Assembly (NCBI RefSeq): GCF_016765615.1
Contig: NZ_JAESWA010000017.1
Span: forward strand, 372,001-436,000
From: Clostridium paridis
GTDB lineage: Bacteria; Bacillota; Clostridia; Clostridiales; Clostridiaceae
Length of the DNA stretch: 64,000 bases
Direction: 5' to 3'
The position numbers and the translations under genes are program-made. Positions 43,736-52,643 of this stretch are shown one piece after another (the stretch's first letter is position 1; every line of letters starts with the position of its first letter). Below the pieces are notes generated by a model. The model was not told where the DNA came from. It saw only the letters and a program-made list of their open reading frames with translations, and searched no databases.

Positions 43736-44623
43736 CTATCCTAATGGAAACTTTACTTGAATGTCTAGTTTATCATCCACTAATGTCGCTTCTACGCTTC
43801 CGCCTATCTGGTCTACTAAAATCTTTACGATGGATAAGCCTAATCCCGTGCTATTATTCCTTGCTTTATCTCCAGTATAGAACCGTTCAAATATTCTATT
43901 AACCTCTATCTTCTTAGAATCTTCAACTGGATTTCTAAATGATATTACCGCATCTTTCTTTTTTAACACTTTAACTTCTATATCTCCGCTTGAATGCTGA
44001 ATGCAATTTCTTATTAGATTTTGAATGATTCTCTTAACCATTTCTTTATCAACATATACATAAATAGGTGGTGTTTCTTCAAATTTTAGCTTCAAATTCC
44101 TTTCCTCTAATGAAGGAATAGATGAAACTAAGCATTCTGTCACCATTTTTGTTATGTTTATGGATTCTAATTTAAGTTCTGGATCTGTATTTATAAGGTA
44201 TGAATACTCGAAAAAATACTCAATTAATTTTCCTAATTCTTGCGTATGTTTTTGAGCAATTTCAAGCTTATTTCGCTGATTATCATTTAATTCACTTTTT
44301 TCCATAAGCTGCTGATATCCCTTTATAGCAGTTAATGGTGTACGTAAATCATGTGAAATATTAGCGATTAACTCCTTAACCCGCTTCTCCTCATTAACAC
44401 TTTTAAGACGGAGGGTTTCCTCCGCCTTAAGGCATCTATTTATATTTGCCCCCAAAGTATTTAGTTTTCTACTTTGAAGTGCTAAACTTATTGGTTGACG
44501 CGTTTTGTCTTGTAGCCTTTTATCTAATTGCTTATTTATATTTTTAAGTTGCAGCTCCATAAAGACTATATATATTGCGAGCAAAATTATTATAATTATT
44601 AAAATGCAAACTGCAACCATCAT
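43736..44623 (-). CDS. Sensor histidine kinase with one membrane helix
   Basis: A 295-aa histidine kinase. A single hydrophobic helix (residues about 5-25) is followed by a HisKA domain with the H-box ISHDLRTPLTAIKGYQQL (phosphorylated His at about 93) and an HATPase domain with N-box NLIRNCIQHS and G-box STGLGLSIVKILVDQIGG. With so little outside the membrane it probably senses through the partner ABC transporter, as in antimicrobial-peptide sensing systems. It is last in the operon with the response regulator, ATPase and permease, starting 20 bases after the permease gene. Confidence 0.88.
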   Translation of the reverse strand: MMVAVCILIIIIILLAIYIVFMELQLKNINKQLDKRLQDKTRQPISLALQSRKLNTLGANINRCLKAEETLRLKSVNEEKRVKELIANISHDLRTPLTAIKGYQQLMEKSELNDNQRNKLEIAQKHTQELGKLIEYFFEYSYLINTDPELKLESINITKMVTECLVSSIPSLEERNLKLKFEETPPIYVYVDKEMVKRIIQNLIRNCIQHSSGDIEVKVLKKKDAVISFRNPVEDSKKIEVNRIFERFYTGDKARNNSTGLGLSIVKILVDQIGGSVEATLVDDKLDIQVKFPLG

Positions 44624-44643
44624 AAGCTTTTACCAACCTTTCA

Positions 44644-45441
44644 TTACTTAATTTCTGCTTTTCTAAAAACACTATATGAAACAAGCATCATAATGACTAT
44701 AAATGCTAAACTAACAATAAGCGCTTTAAATATATCTCCTACTCCAGAATCCAAAGTTAAAAAAGTATAGTTTCCTCCATATGGTGTCCAAGAGAAAATA
44801 TCACTTAGCACTTGAAACTTATCTTTTAGACCTACTAATTGAGCAAAAAGAATAGTAATTCCATAATAAATAGCAATAACAAATACTGGTCTTCTGATAG
44901 TAAGCGAAATTGGTATACATATACTTAATTGAGCACCATATACAACTATCAATGTTAAGATTATCGCAACAAGTTTCCCTACATAACTTAATGTCAAGGT
45001 TACTCCAGAATTCCTAGTAATCAAGTTTAAAAAACCTACTCCTACTGAACCCATACTAAATTCTAAACCTGAGTTTAAAGAAATTACTGCTACTAATGCA
45101 TAGGGGATTAATAGAATTCCTATAGAAATTAAAAACACAATTGATTTTCCTGCAATAACTGTACCCCTACTATATCCGCTGGAAATTGCTGTATGAATAA
45201 CTTTATTATCAAAATCACCACATATGAATATCCCTGCAATAACAGCACCAATAATGCTCATCATATTTATATCTGAGAACATAAATCCTATTCCAGTCAT
45301 GCTTTTGTCAATCGTCCCTTTAGGAATAAAATAGGCCATCAGTGCCATTACAATTGAGCTAAATGTTGTAATTCCAACAAGAACTTTAACAGCAAATGAC
45401 TTTCTTAACTTAAATATGTCTGCTTGGATTAAATTAAGCAC
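44644..45441 (-). CDS. ABC-2-type permease of a peptide-resistance-like transporter
   Basis: A 265-aa permease with six membrane segments and an N-terminal cytoplasmic stretch (VLNLIQADIFKLRKSFAVKV), typical of the EpiG/NukG/MutG- or BcrB-like permeases that remove lantibiotics or bacitracin from the membrane. GTG at 45441 has AGGAGG 8 bases before it and overlaps the end of the ATPase gene by 8 bases; a GTG three codons upstream abuts the ribosome site. The substrate is inferred from the operon type only. Confidence 0.82.
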   Translation of the reverse strand: MLNLIQADIFKLRKSFAVKVLVGITTFSSIVMALMAYFIPKGTIDKSMTGIGFMFSDINMMSIIGAVIAGIFICGDFDNKVIHTAISSGYSRGTVIAGKSIVFLISIGILLIPYALVAVISLNSGLEFSMGSVGVGFLNLITRNSGVTLTLSYVGKLVAIILTLIVVYGAQLSICIPISLTIRRPVFVIAIYYGITILFAQLVGLKDKFQVLSDIFSWTPYGGNYTFLTLDSGVGDIFKALIVSLAFIVIMMLVSYSVFRKAEIK

Positions 45442-46363
45442 TTTGCCCACCTCCTATAACTGAAATAAAGAAGTTCTCAAGAGTATCTCCTTCAACTGAA
45501 AAATTTGTAACTATTATCTCATTATCATAAATAGCTTTAGCTACAGTTTTTTTATCATCAAGATAATCATATAGCTTTACACTTTTATCAGGCATGACTT
45601 TATAGTTTGTTGTATTTAACTTCATCTCTAAGACTCTTGCTAGTTTTTCTGTTTCATCACATTTAATAAGAATATGATGCTTGGACTTTTCCTCCAGTTC
45701 AGAATGTGTTAAAGTCTGCTTAATTTCCCCTTTATGAATAATAATATAATCTGTTGCAGTCTGATATAACTCCGGCAAATTATGACTTGATATTAGTATT
45801 GTCATTTGCTTATCTTCACATAATTTTTTTAATAGATTTCTTATTTCCACAACTCCCATTGGATCTAGTCCATTAATTGGCTCATCTAATATAAGAAATT
45901 CAGGATTTCCTATTAGAGCAATAGCAATCCCTAAGCGTTGCTTCATTCCTAATGAAAAGTTTTTTGCTTTCTTTTTCCCTGTTTCACTTAAGCCCACTAA
46001 CTCTAAGAGTTCATCTTCTATCTCCTTATTTGGAATCCCTTTCATTACTCTATAAAGTCTTAAGTTTTCTTTTGCAGTCATGTTAAGTGTAATGCTAGGA
46101 TATTCAATCATGCATCCAAGTCTTTTTCTTTCCTTTTGCAAAGACTTCTCCTCTGCATTTCCGAAGAGTTCAATACTTCCACTTGTCGGGAAAGAATGTC
46201 CTGCTATAATACGCATAAGTGTGGTTTTTCCTGCACCATTTTGTCCTATAAGTCCATATATTTTACCCTCTTCTAATGTAAGAGACACATCGCTTAAAGA
46301 TTTTATTCCATTATAGCTTTTAGTCAGGTTATTTGCTTTAAAAACATATTCTTTCATTTTCAT
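45434..46363 (-). CDS. ABC transporter ATPase of a peptide-resistance-like system
   Basis: A 309-aa ABC ATPase. Walker A is GLIGQNGAGKTTLMR, the signature is NFSLGMKQRLGIA and Walker B is FLILDEPINGLDPMG, with SSHNLPELYQT after it; the typical extra C-terminal 80 residues of the BcrA/NukF class follow. The ATG at 46363 follows AGGA by 6 bases. It is paired with the permease gene, whose start it overlaps, and sits between response regulator and kinase genes, an arrangement found in bacitracin or lantibiotic resistance loci. Confidence 0.88.
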   Translation of the reverse strand: MKMKEYVFKANNLTKSYNGIKSLSDVSLTLEEGKIYGLIGQNGAGKTTLMRIIAGHSFPTSGSIELFGNAEEKSLQKERKRLGCMIEYPSITLNMTAKENLRLYRVMKGIPNKEIEDELLELVGLSETGKKKAKNFSLGMKQRLGIAIALIGNPEFLILDEPINGLDPMGVVEIRNLLKKLCEDKQMTILISSHNLPELYQTATDYIIIHKGEIKQTLTHSELEEKSKHHILIKCDETEKLARVLEMKLNTTNYKVMPDKSVKLYDYLDDKKTVAKAIYDNEIIVTNFSVEGDTLENFFISVIGGGQSA

Positions 46364-46447
46364 CACCTGTCCTTTCTATAATCAGTTTAGTGTATAATGG
46401 TTTAGAAAAGGTTAAGCTATCCGAAAAGTTGTAAAGAAAAAGATAAT

Positions 46448-47128
46448 TTATTCTTTATATAATCTATAACCTAGACCCCATACAGTTTCTATATATTCTT
46501 CTTCTGGATTTGCTTTTTTAAGTTTAGTACGTAAATTACTCATATGGGTTTTTACAGCATTATCATCTCCAAGATATTCTTCTTTCCATATGGATTCATA
46601 TATATTACCTTTTGAAAATACCTTTCCTTGATTTTGCATTAATAGTTCAATTATTAAATACTCTTTGGCTGTTAAATCTAACTCACTATCATTAACTATA
46701 ATGCTTTTTGTAGCGGTGTCTAACATCATATCCTTATACTGAAATATTTTATCTACTTTCTTTTGTCTATTTAATCGTCTTAAATTTGTTGCTACTCTAG
46801 CTGCAACTTCACCTAAGTCAAAGGGTTTTGTAATATAGTCATCTGCTCCCAGTTTTAATAAATCAATTTTAGTTCCAACCATATCTTTAGCCGATATAAT
46901 AATCACAGGTATATCTGAGAAATCTCTAATTTCTCTTAAAATCTCATCCCCACTTTTATAAGGAAGCATAATATCTAATAAAATTAAGTCATACTCGTGA
47001 GTTTTAGCTTCCTTAATTCCCTCAATACCATTAAAAGATGATTTTATTAAATACCCTTCAGAACTTAATGCTTCTGCTAACATCATATTTACATCTTTAT
47101 TGTCTTCAATAATAAGTATTTTTTCCAT
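46448..47128 (-). CDS. OmpR/PhoB-family response regulator
   Basis: A 226-aa two-domain regulator. The receiver domain has the acidic pair IIEDN, the phosphorylation Asp at about 52 in LILLDIMLP and the Lys in YITKPFD; the DNA-binding winged helix ends in EYIETVWGLGYRLYK. It is first in the operon with the ABC transporter and kinase. The ATG at 47128 has GGGTG 6 bases before it; a GTG three codons upstream is less likely. It probably controls its own operon. Confidence 0.92.
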   Translation of the reverse strand: MEKILIIEDNKDVNMMLAEALSSEGYLIKSSFNGIEGIKEAKTHEYDLILLDIMLPYKSGDEILREIRDFSDIPVIIISAKDMVGTKIDLLKLGADDYITKPFDLGEVAARVATNLRRLNRQKKVDKIFQYKDMMLDTATKSIIVNDSELDLTAKEYLIIELLMQNQGKVFSKGNIYESIWKEEYLGDDNAVKTHMSNLRTKLKKANPEEEYIETVWGLGYRLYKE

Positions 47129-47237
47129 TTTATTCACCCAATTATTTTATATTTATAAACTTATTAATTACCAAAATATCACTAATTATATCATAGGTAT
47201 AAAATTCTATAAATAGAAACTCTTAATGTATACAGAA

Positions 47238-47268
47238 AAAGCAATAGGATGAGTTTTCCTATTGCTTT
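47238..47268 (-). terminator. Terminator after the lipoprotein gene
   Basis: AAAGCAATAGGA pairs perfectly with TCCTATTGCTTT, 7 bases past the stop of the lipoprotein gene; minus-strand T-rich. Confidence 0.85.
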
Positions 47269-47274
47269 AATTTA

Positions 47275-47985
47275 CTATTTATTAATCTTAACTGAAGTAG
47301 AGATATTCTCTTCTTTTCCTGAAGAATTGATAATATTAAATGTTACATTAATAGTTTTTGCAGACTTAAGTTCACTTCTAAATCCTGTTTTATCTAAGTC
47401 TAAATAGTAGTTAAATTCATAGCCTTTTCCCTTTTTTAGTTCAGATACTTTTTCTTCCTTTTCAGATGGATCAAGTACTTCATATAATTCATCTGCTGAT
47501 AAACTTAAAACATTATTTGCTACTTTAAATACAGTCTTATCTGAGCTTATTGTATTAGTTGCCCAGCTCCAATTAAACTTTTTATTAGAACTTTCAGAAC
47601 TAAACATAACTTTATTTATTTTAATGGCTTCATTCACATCAAATACTAACTTAATATGGCCTTCTTTTTTTCCGTCTTCAAGGCAGTATATTTCTCCCCC
47701 TACTCTTCCCCAAAAGTCTTCATCTAGACCTAGCCAACTAGCTTCCTTAAATTCCACACTTTTTACTTTTTTAGTTTCATTTGTATCTTTCGTATCTTTT
47801 TTATTATTTGCCTCTTTTTCTTCTGCAACCTTATTACTTGTATTAACAACAGCATCATCTTGCGATTCTGCTGTCTTTTTATTGTCTTGATTATCAATTG
47901 CTTTATTATTACTACAACCAGTTGTTATAAATAATAATAAACCAAGTATGCTTAATAAGAATACTTTTTCTTTAACTTTTTTCAT
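47275..47985 (-). CDS. Lipoprotein of unknown function
   Basis: A 236-aa lipoprotein: signal peptide VFLLSILGLLLFITTGCSNN with the lipobox TTGC at about residues 21-24, a disordered Asn/Lys/Asp/Glu linker (about 30-75), and a globular part rich in beta structure (FKEASWLGLDEDFWGRVGGE; a later KSAKTINVTFNIINSSGKEE). No family is recognised. GGAGG lies 10 bases before the ATG. It is upstream of the two-component operon on the same strand, but a terminator separates them. Confidence 0.7.
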   Translation of the reverse strand: MKKVKEKVFLLSILGLLLFITTGCSNNKAIDNQDNKKTAESQDDAVVNTSNKVAEEKEANNKKDTKDTNETKKVKSVEFKEASWLGLDEDFWGRVGGEIYCLEDGKKEGHIKLVFDVNEAIKINKVMFSSESSNKKFNWSWATNTISSDKTVFKVANNVLSLSADELYEVLDPSEKEEKVSELKKGKGYEFNYYLDLDKTGFRSELKSAKTINVTFNIINSSGKEENISTSVKINK

Positions 47986-48098
47986 TAATTAAGCCTCCAA
48001 TTTTTTTTAGTATTATACATTATATAAACATATCCATAATTTAGAATATAAATACATTATTACCAACTTCTCAAGTATGTTTCAAAAGTATATAAAAA

Positions 48099-48129
48099 AA
48101 ACAATAGGGCTACTTGAGCCCTATTGTTT
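48099..48129 (-). terminator. Terminator overlapping the end of the 48-aa protein gene
   Basis: AAACAATAGGGCT pairs with AGCCCTATTGTTT; minus-strand TTTTTTATA follows the hairpin. Confidence 0.8.
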
Positions 48130-48267
48130 TGCTTTACTCATAAAATTACTACTATTTGAGTTTGACTTATTTTCTTCAGTATTTAAAACATCAATATCAT
48201 TAGTAAAGCCTCTATAATTTATAGCTTTATTTGTTTTATTATTTTTATTATTTTTATTTCTGTTCAT
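48121..48267 (-). CDS. Small Asn/Lys-rich protein, 48 aa
   Basis: A small ORF with GGGAG 6 bases before the ATG and a terminator at the stop codon. The product begins MNRNKNNKNNKTNKAINYRG, continues with FTNDIDVLNTEENKSNSS and ends FMSKAKQ. It is hydrophilic and probably disordered, similar in make-up to the 36-aa protein at 40.1 kb. Function is unknown; a spore-core or nucleic-acid-associated role is possible from the composition only. Confidence 0.55.
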   Translation of the reverse strand: MNRNKNNKNNKTNKAINYRGFTNDIDVLNTEENKSNSNSSNFMSKAKQ

Positions 48268-48391
48268 ATTATACTCCCTTCACGATAAACTAATTTTTTT
48301 AATAAATTATCCTTCATAGTTTTTGCATATTTAATTGCTATATGTGTGGAAGTTTTTTCACCTTAGAACTTATTACTATATAAAATAAAGC

Positions 48392-48412
48392 CAGAGATTA
48401 TATAAATCTCTG
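48392..48412 (-). terminator. Terminator-like hairpin downstream of the 16-aa ORF
   Basis: CAGAGATT pairs with AATCTCTG around ATATA, with CTTTATTTTA on the minus strand after it. It could end a short transcript covering the 16-aa ORF. Confidence 0.55.
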
Positions 48413-48447
48413 ACCACAAGATAAGTGTACTTCTGGAGACTTTAACT

Positions 48448-48498
48448 TCATTTTCGGAGTAATCCTAAAATATAGTTGTTATCAAAATCTGTTCCCAT
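48448..48498 (-). CDS. Possible 16-aa micropeptide
   Basis: A very short frame, MGTDFDNNYILGLLRK, preceded by GAGAGGTGATTCTT, which is a good ribosome binding site at the right distance, and followed about 35 bases later by a hairpin. The peptide has an acidic start and a hydrophobic, basic end. A real gene is uncertain at this length. The surrounding 307-base gap has no other candidate. Confidence 0.35.
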   Translation of the reverse strand: MGTDFDNNYILGLLRK

Positions 48499-48574
48499 AA
48501 GAATCACCTCTCTCAGATTATATTATGTGCAATATAAAGTTAACTATACATGAAGTTTAAGTTTAGTAAAACTC

Positions 48575-49261
48575 TTATTTTATTCCTAATTTTTCTCTTA
48601 ATTCTGTTATTTCCGTAGAACTTGCAAGCATGTTTATATCTTTCCTGTCGACAACTACTTCTCCACTTGAATTAATTGAAGCTATATGAGTTTCTCCATT
48701 AGTGTATATATCTCTATTATCATTTTTATCTAATTCATCAACAACAATTGCATAATATAGATTATTATTGCCGTCTATAAATATTGCTAAATCAGATGCA
48801 AATTCATATCTTCTATTTTGTCTACTTTTCTTATAATAATCATCAATCACAAGATAAACCTCAAATTTATCTAGTTTTTGTAGTTCATCCTTTAATTTTT
48901 TATTTTTATCTTCTTCTTTTTGTTTTTCTATTTTTTCTTTTTCAAGCTGTTCAGCCCTACTAACCTCACTTTTAATATTTCCTTCTAATTCACTAATTTG
49001 TGCTTCTACTTCTTTAAACTTTTTTTCTTCTATTAATGATTCACATTCACTAATCTTAATTTCAATTTCATTCTTCTGAATAGCTGTTAATTTTGATAAA
49101 TCAATATCCTCTACTTCTTTTAAATTTTTATTTAAGATATTTATGTTTTCTTTAATTGATTTGTTTTTATTATATATAAATATAATTGCAATAAATAATA
49201 CAACTAGAACTATACCACAAATAACCCATAATACTTTACTATTTCTATTTAGCTTTATCAT
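48575..49261 (-). CDS. Membrane-anchored coiled-coil protein
   Basis: A 228-aa protein with one N-terminal membrane helix (VLWVICGIVLVVLFIAIIFI), then a coiled coil (about 35-130, with runs of E, K, I and L such as EAQISELEGNIKSEVSRAEQ), and a C-terminal domain of about 95 residues (FEVYLVIDDYYKKSRQN; IDGNNNLYYAIVVDELDK; INMLASSTEITELREKL). No family is recognised. It has strong GGAGG before the ATG. It could be extracytoplasmic with a scaffold role. Confidence 0.65.
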   Translation of the reverse strand: MIKLNRNSKVLWVICGIVLVVLFIAIIFIYNKNKSIKENINILNKNLKEVEDIDLSKLTAIQKNEIEIKISECESLIEEKKFKEVEAQISELEGNIKSEVSRAEQLEKEKIEKQKEEDKNKKLKDELQKLDKFEVYLVIDDYYKKSRQNRRYEFASDLAIFIDGNNNLYYAIVVDELDKNDNRDIYTNGETHIASINSSGEVVVDRKDINMLASSTEITELREKLGIK

Positions 49262-49350
49262 ATTACCTCCTTTTGAATGATTTTATTATTACTCATTAAG
49301 ATTATATTTATATATATGAACTAATATTTATAAGTTCCATAAAAACAAAA

Positions 49351-49390
49351 AAATACTCAAGGGATAAATCTAATTATCCTTTGAGTATTT
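49351..49390 (-). terminator. Terminator after hcp
   Basis: AAATACTCAAGGGATAA pairs with TTATCCTTTGAGTATTT (one G-T pair) around a 6-base loop; T-rich on the minus strand. Confidence 0.85.
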
Positions 49391-49402
49391 ATAATTATTT
49401 TA

Positions 49403-51106
49403 TTAGCTTTCCATAAACATCTTCATATCATCTTCAACATTAGTGATTCCACCAATACCAAAGTTATCTACTAATACCTTAGCAACATTTGGTGAAAGGA
49501 ATGCTGGAAGTGTTGGTCCTAAATGAATGTTCTTAACACCTAAGTATAATAATGATAATAATACAATTACAGCTTTTTGTTCATACCAAGCTATGTTGTA
49601 TGATATAGGTAATTCATTAACACTCTTTAATCCAAATACTTCTTGCAGTTTTAAAGCTATTACAACTAATGAATATGAATCATTACATTGTCCAGCATCT
49701 AATACTCTTGGAATTCCGCCAATATCACCTAGGTTTAACTTGTTATATTTATATTTAGCACAACCTGCTGTTAAAATAACTGTATCTTTTGGTAACTTTT
49801 CTGCAAATTCTGTGTAGTAATTTCTTGATTTAGCTCTTCCATCACAACCAGCCATTACAAAGAATCTCTTTATTGCACCAGTTTTAACTGCATCTACAAC
49901 TTTATCTGCTAGTGCTAAAACTTGGTTATGAGCAAATCCACCAACGATTTGTCCTTTTTCAATTTCAGTTGGAGCTTTACATTTCTTAGCCATTTCAATG
50001 ACTTTTGAGAAATCTTTTGTTCCATCTGCTTTAGCTTCTATGTGAGCACATCCTGGCATTCCAGTAGCTCCAGTTGTAAATAATCTATCTTTATATGAAT
50101 CCTTAGGTATAACTATGCAATTAGTAGTCATAAGAATTGCTCCGTTAAACTTTTCGAATTCTTCTTTTTGTTTCCACCATGCGTTACCATAGTTTCCTGC
50201 AAAGTGGCTATATTTTTTAAACTTTGGATAGTATTGTCCAGCAAGCATTTCTCCGTGAGTATATACGTCTACTCCAGTTCCTTCTGTTTGCTCAAGTAAC
50301 AATTCTAAATCTCTTAGATCATGTCCTGATATTAATATTCCTGGGTTTTTTCTAACTCCAATATCTACTGTTGTTATTTCAGGGTGTCCATAAGTTTCAG
50401 TATTAGCTTTATCAAGTAATGCCATACCATCTACACCAAATTTTCCTGCTTCTAATGCAAGTGCAACTAAATTGTCAACAGTTAAACTATCATCTATTGT
50501 AGCTGCTAATGCTTTTGACATAAACGCATGAACTTCTTCATTATTGTATTTTAAGTTCATAGCGTGCTTCATGTAAGCAGATAATCCCTTAAGTCCATAA
50601 GTTATAAGTTCTCTTAAACTTCTTATATCTTCATTCTCTGTTGCAAGTACTCCAACTTTTTCAGCTTTAGCATCAAATGCTATAGTATTATCAGCTGTCC
50701 ATGCTACTGCATCTGGCATGATAACTTCTGTTGTTTGCATTCCAAATATTTTTTTGAAGAAACCTCCTGTAATTCTTACTTCTCCAACTTGGCCGCCAGC
50801 TTTAACAACTTTATGCTTTAACGCTTCTCTTAATCTTAAAGTTTCTTTTACTCTATCTAAAATAGAATCTCTATCAAAATTTGCATTTGTAATTGTAGTG
50901 AATAAATTCTCTACTATATATTTATCAACTTTAGCATCTGTAACTCCAACTTTTCTACCTTCATTACTTACTATAGCTAGTCCCTTAGTTACATATATTA
51001 ATAAATCTTGAGCTTTTGCTACATGCTCGTCTTTACCACATACTCCTACTTTAGTACAACCTTTGCACCCAGCAGTTTCTTGACATTGATAACAAAACAT
51101 TGACAT
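49403..51106 (-). CDS. hcp: Hydroxylamine reductase / hybrid cluster protein
   Basis: A 567-aa hybrid cluster protein. The N-terminal cluster ligands are Cys 5, 8, 17 and 23 in [16 protein letters not shown] and VGVC, the CX2CX8CX5C pattern of the anaerobe-type (class I) Hcp. Hybrid-cluster ligands are visible in [25 protein letters not shown], the Cys of [15 protein letters not shown] and LTAGCAKY. The enzyme reduces hydroxylamine and, more importantly in vivo, nitric oxide. AGGAGG 7 bases before the ATG at 51106 is clear, so a 14-codon longer frame is rejected. An FNR/CRP-type palindrome lies upstream. Confidence 0.96.
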   Translation of the reverse strand: MSMFCYQCQETAGCKGCTKVGVCGKDEHVAKAQDLLIYVTKGLAIVSNEGRKVGVTDAKVDKYIVENLFTTITNANFDRDSILDRVKETLRLREALKHKVVKAGGQVGEVRITGGFFKKIFGMQTTEVIMPDAVAWTADNTIAFDAKAEKVGVLATENEDIRSLRELITYGLKGLSAYMKHAMNLKYNNEEVHAFMSKALAATIDDSLTVDNLVALALEAGKFGVDGMALLDKANTETYGHPEITTVDIGVRKNPGILISGHDLRDLELLLEQTEGTGVDVYTHGEMLAGQYYPKFKKYSHFAGNYGNAWWKQKEEFEKFNGAILMTTNCIVIPKDSYKDRLFTTGATGMPGCAHIEAKADGTKDFSKVIEMAKKCKAPTEIEKGQIVGGFAHNQVLALADKVVDAVKTGAIKRFFVMAGCDGRAKSRNYYTEFAEKLPKDTVILTAGCAKYKYNKLNLGDIGGIPRVLDAGQCNDSYSLVVIALKLQEVFGLKSVNELPISYNIAWYEQKAVIVLLSLLYLGVKNIHLGPTLPAFLSPNVAKVLVDNFGIGGITNVEDDMKMFMES

Positions 51107-51184
51107 ATTATGTCCTCCTATTTCTCTATTAGCTATTTCTATATTCAACGTTTTAAATCATACTATATTACTTTGATTTATTCT

Positions 51185-51198
51185 GTAACTTAAGTTAC
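51185..51198 (-). promoter_or_regulatory. Candidate HcpR/FNR-type activator site upstream of hcp
   Basis: GTAACTTAAGTTAC is a perfect 14-bp palindrome. Measured from a TATGAT -10 on the minus strand (about 29 bases from its centre), it would lie near -41, the usual class II activator position. The GTAAC-N4-GTTAC form is what I recall for HcpR in clostridia; this memory is not checked. Confidence 0.55.
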
Positions 51199-51270
51199 TA
51201 ATAAAAAATTAATGATTTATTTTTTTATTTTTATTATTAAAAAAGTGTTTTCATAATAATATTAAGGTGG

Positions 51271-51276
51271 TATAAT
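51271..51276 (+). promoter_or_regulatory. TATAAT -10 element of the tRNA-Gly gene
   Basis: A perfect TATAAT 19 bases before the tRNA; a weak TTTTCA near 51248 would serve as -35. Confidence 0.55.
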
Positions 51277-51295
51277 ATGGATGTGTTAAAAATAT

Positions 51296-51369
51296 GCGGG
51301 TGTAGCTCAATGGTAGAGCCCTAGCTTCCCAAGCTAGTTACGTGGGTTCGATTCCCATCACCCGCTCCA
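51296..51369 (+). tRNA. tRNA-Gly (anticodon CCC)
   Basis: A 74-base gene with encoded CCA. Acceptor arms GCGGGTG and CACCCGC, D arm GCTC-AATGGTA-GAGC, anticodon stem CTAGC/GCTAG with loop TTCCCAA giving anticodon CCC (reads GGG), T arm GTGGG-TTCGATT-CCCAT, discriminator T, CCA. All stems pair, with one G-T in the T stem. Confidence 0.97.
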
Positions 51370-51407
51370 AAATAATAAGTATTGGTTAAGAACACTATAA
51401 GTAATTT

Positions 51408-51440
51408 AAGGACTTTGGATTTAATTAATCCTAAGTCCTT
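51408..51440 (+). terminator. Terminator after tRNA-Gly
   Basis: AAGGACTTTGGATT pairs with AATCCTAAGTCCTT (one mismatch) and is followed by more T. The remaining 105 bases before the ABC gene show no other feature. Confidence 0.85.
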
Positions 51441-51545
51441 TTTTATATTCACTTATCCTAATAAAATATATTTTCCTATACACTATCATTTATAAATTTA
51501 TTTTCATATTATAAACCATGAAATTTATTACATTGGAGGAATTTT

Positions 51546-52583
51546 ATGAAAAAACTAAAGGTAGTTCTCGCAGCTATTTTATCTCTTTTACTATTAGTTC
51601 CTTTCTCAGGCTGTGCTAAAAAATCTACTCCTGAAGGTACAAAGGAATTAAAAAAGGTAAGATTAAATGAAGTTGTTCGTTCAGTTTTTTATGCACCGAT
51701 GTATGTTGCTATAAATAATGGTTATTTCAAAGATGAGGGCATAGAAATAGACCTTTCTACTGGACAAGGAGCCGACAAAACCATGCAACAGGTTTTAAGT
51801 AAAAATGCTGATATTGGCTTCTGTGGACCAGAACAAGTTGTTTACATTAATAATCAAGGTAGAGATGATTACCCTATTCTTTTTGCTTGCTTAACTCAAA
51901 AAGATGGTTCTTTCTTAGTAAGTAGAACTGATGAAAAAGATTTTAAATGGGAATCTTTAAAGGGTAAGACAATAATCGGAGGAAGACCTGGTGGTGTTCC
52001 AGAAATGTCTTTAGAGTATGTTCTTAGAAATCATGGATTAGAACCTGGTACAGATGTTAAGTTTGTTACAAATCTTGACTTCACAGCAACTGCTGCAGCA
52101 TTTAAATCTGGTACTGGAGACTATGTTGCTCTATTTGAACCTACTGCTTCCGTACTTGAAAAAGATAATGGTGGATATATAGTAAGTTCAGTTGGAAAGG
52201 AAGCTGGTCCAATAGCATATACAGCATTCTTCTCTACAAAATCTTACATGGATAAGAATCCAGATACAATCCAAGGCTTTACTAATGCAATTTATAAAGG
52301 ACAACTATGGGTAGCTTCTCATTCTGATGAGGAAGTTGCAAAGACTATAAGTTCCTTCTTCCCAGGTACTGATGAATCAATATTAGTAAATGTAGTTAAA
52401 AATTATAGAAGTATTGAAGCATTCGCTCCTGATCCAACAGTAAAAGAAGAGAATTTAACAAAATTGATGGATGTTATACAGTCCTATGATAAAAAACTTA
52501 TACCTACCCGCCCAGCTTATGACAAAATAGTAAATACAGATTTTGCTGCAAAGGCAATTAAAGATGTTAAACTAAATAAATAA
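51546..52583 (+). CDS. NMT1/THI5-like ABC substrate-binding lipoprotein
   Basis: A 345-aa solute-binding lipoprotein with a signal (AAILSLLLLVPFSGC, lipobox FSGC) and the NMT1/THI5-like domain: VRSVFYAPMYVAINNGYF near residue 46, then TGQGADKTMQQVLSKNADIG and GGRPGGVPEMSLEYVLRNHG. The family binds pyrimidines, alkylsulfonates, taurine or nitrate-type anions. No TPP riboswitch precedes it. GGAGG lies 7 bases before the ATG. It leads a three-gene operon with an ATPase and permease, paralogous to the tenA-linked set. Confidence 0.85.
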   Translation: MKKLKVVLAAILSLLLLVPFSGCAKKSTPEGTKELKKVRLNEVVRSVFYAPMYVAINNGYFKDEGIEIDLSTGQGADKTMQQVLSKNADIGFCGPEQVVYINNQGRDDYPILFACLTQKDGSFLVSRTDEKDFKWESLKGKTIIGGRPGGVPEMSLEYVLRNHGLEPGTDVKFVTNLDFTATAAAFKSGTGDYVALFEPTASVLEKDNGGYIVSSVGKEAGPIAYTAFFSTKSYMDKNPDTIQGFTNAIYKGQLWVASHSDEEVAKTISSFFPGTDESILVNVVKNYRSIEAFAPDPTVKEENLTKLMDVIQSYDKKLIPTRPAYDKIVNTDFAAKAIKDVKLNK

Positions 52584-52643
52584 CTTAAAGGTTTTGAGGA
52601 TTGCTCCTGCAGTCCTCCTACATAATATAAGGTAGGTGAGCTT

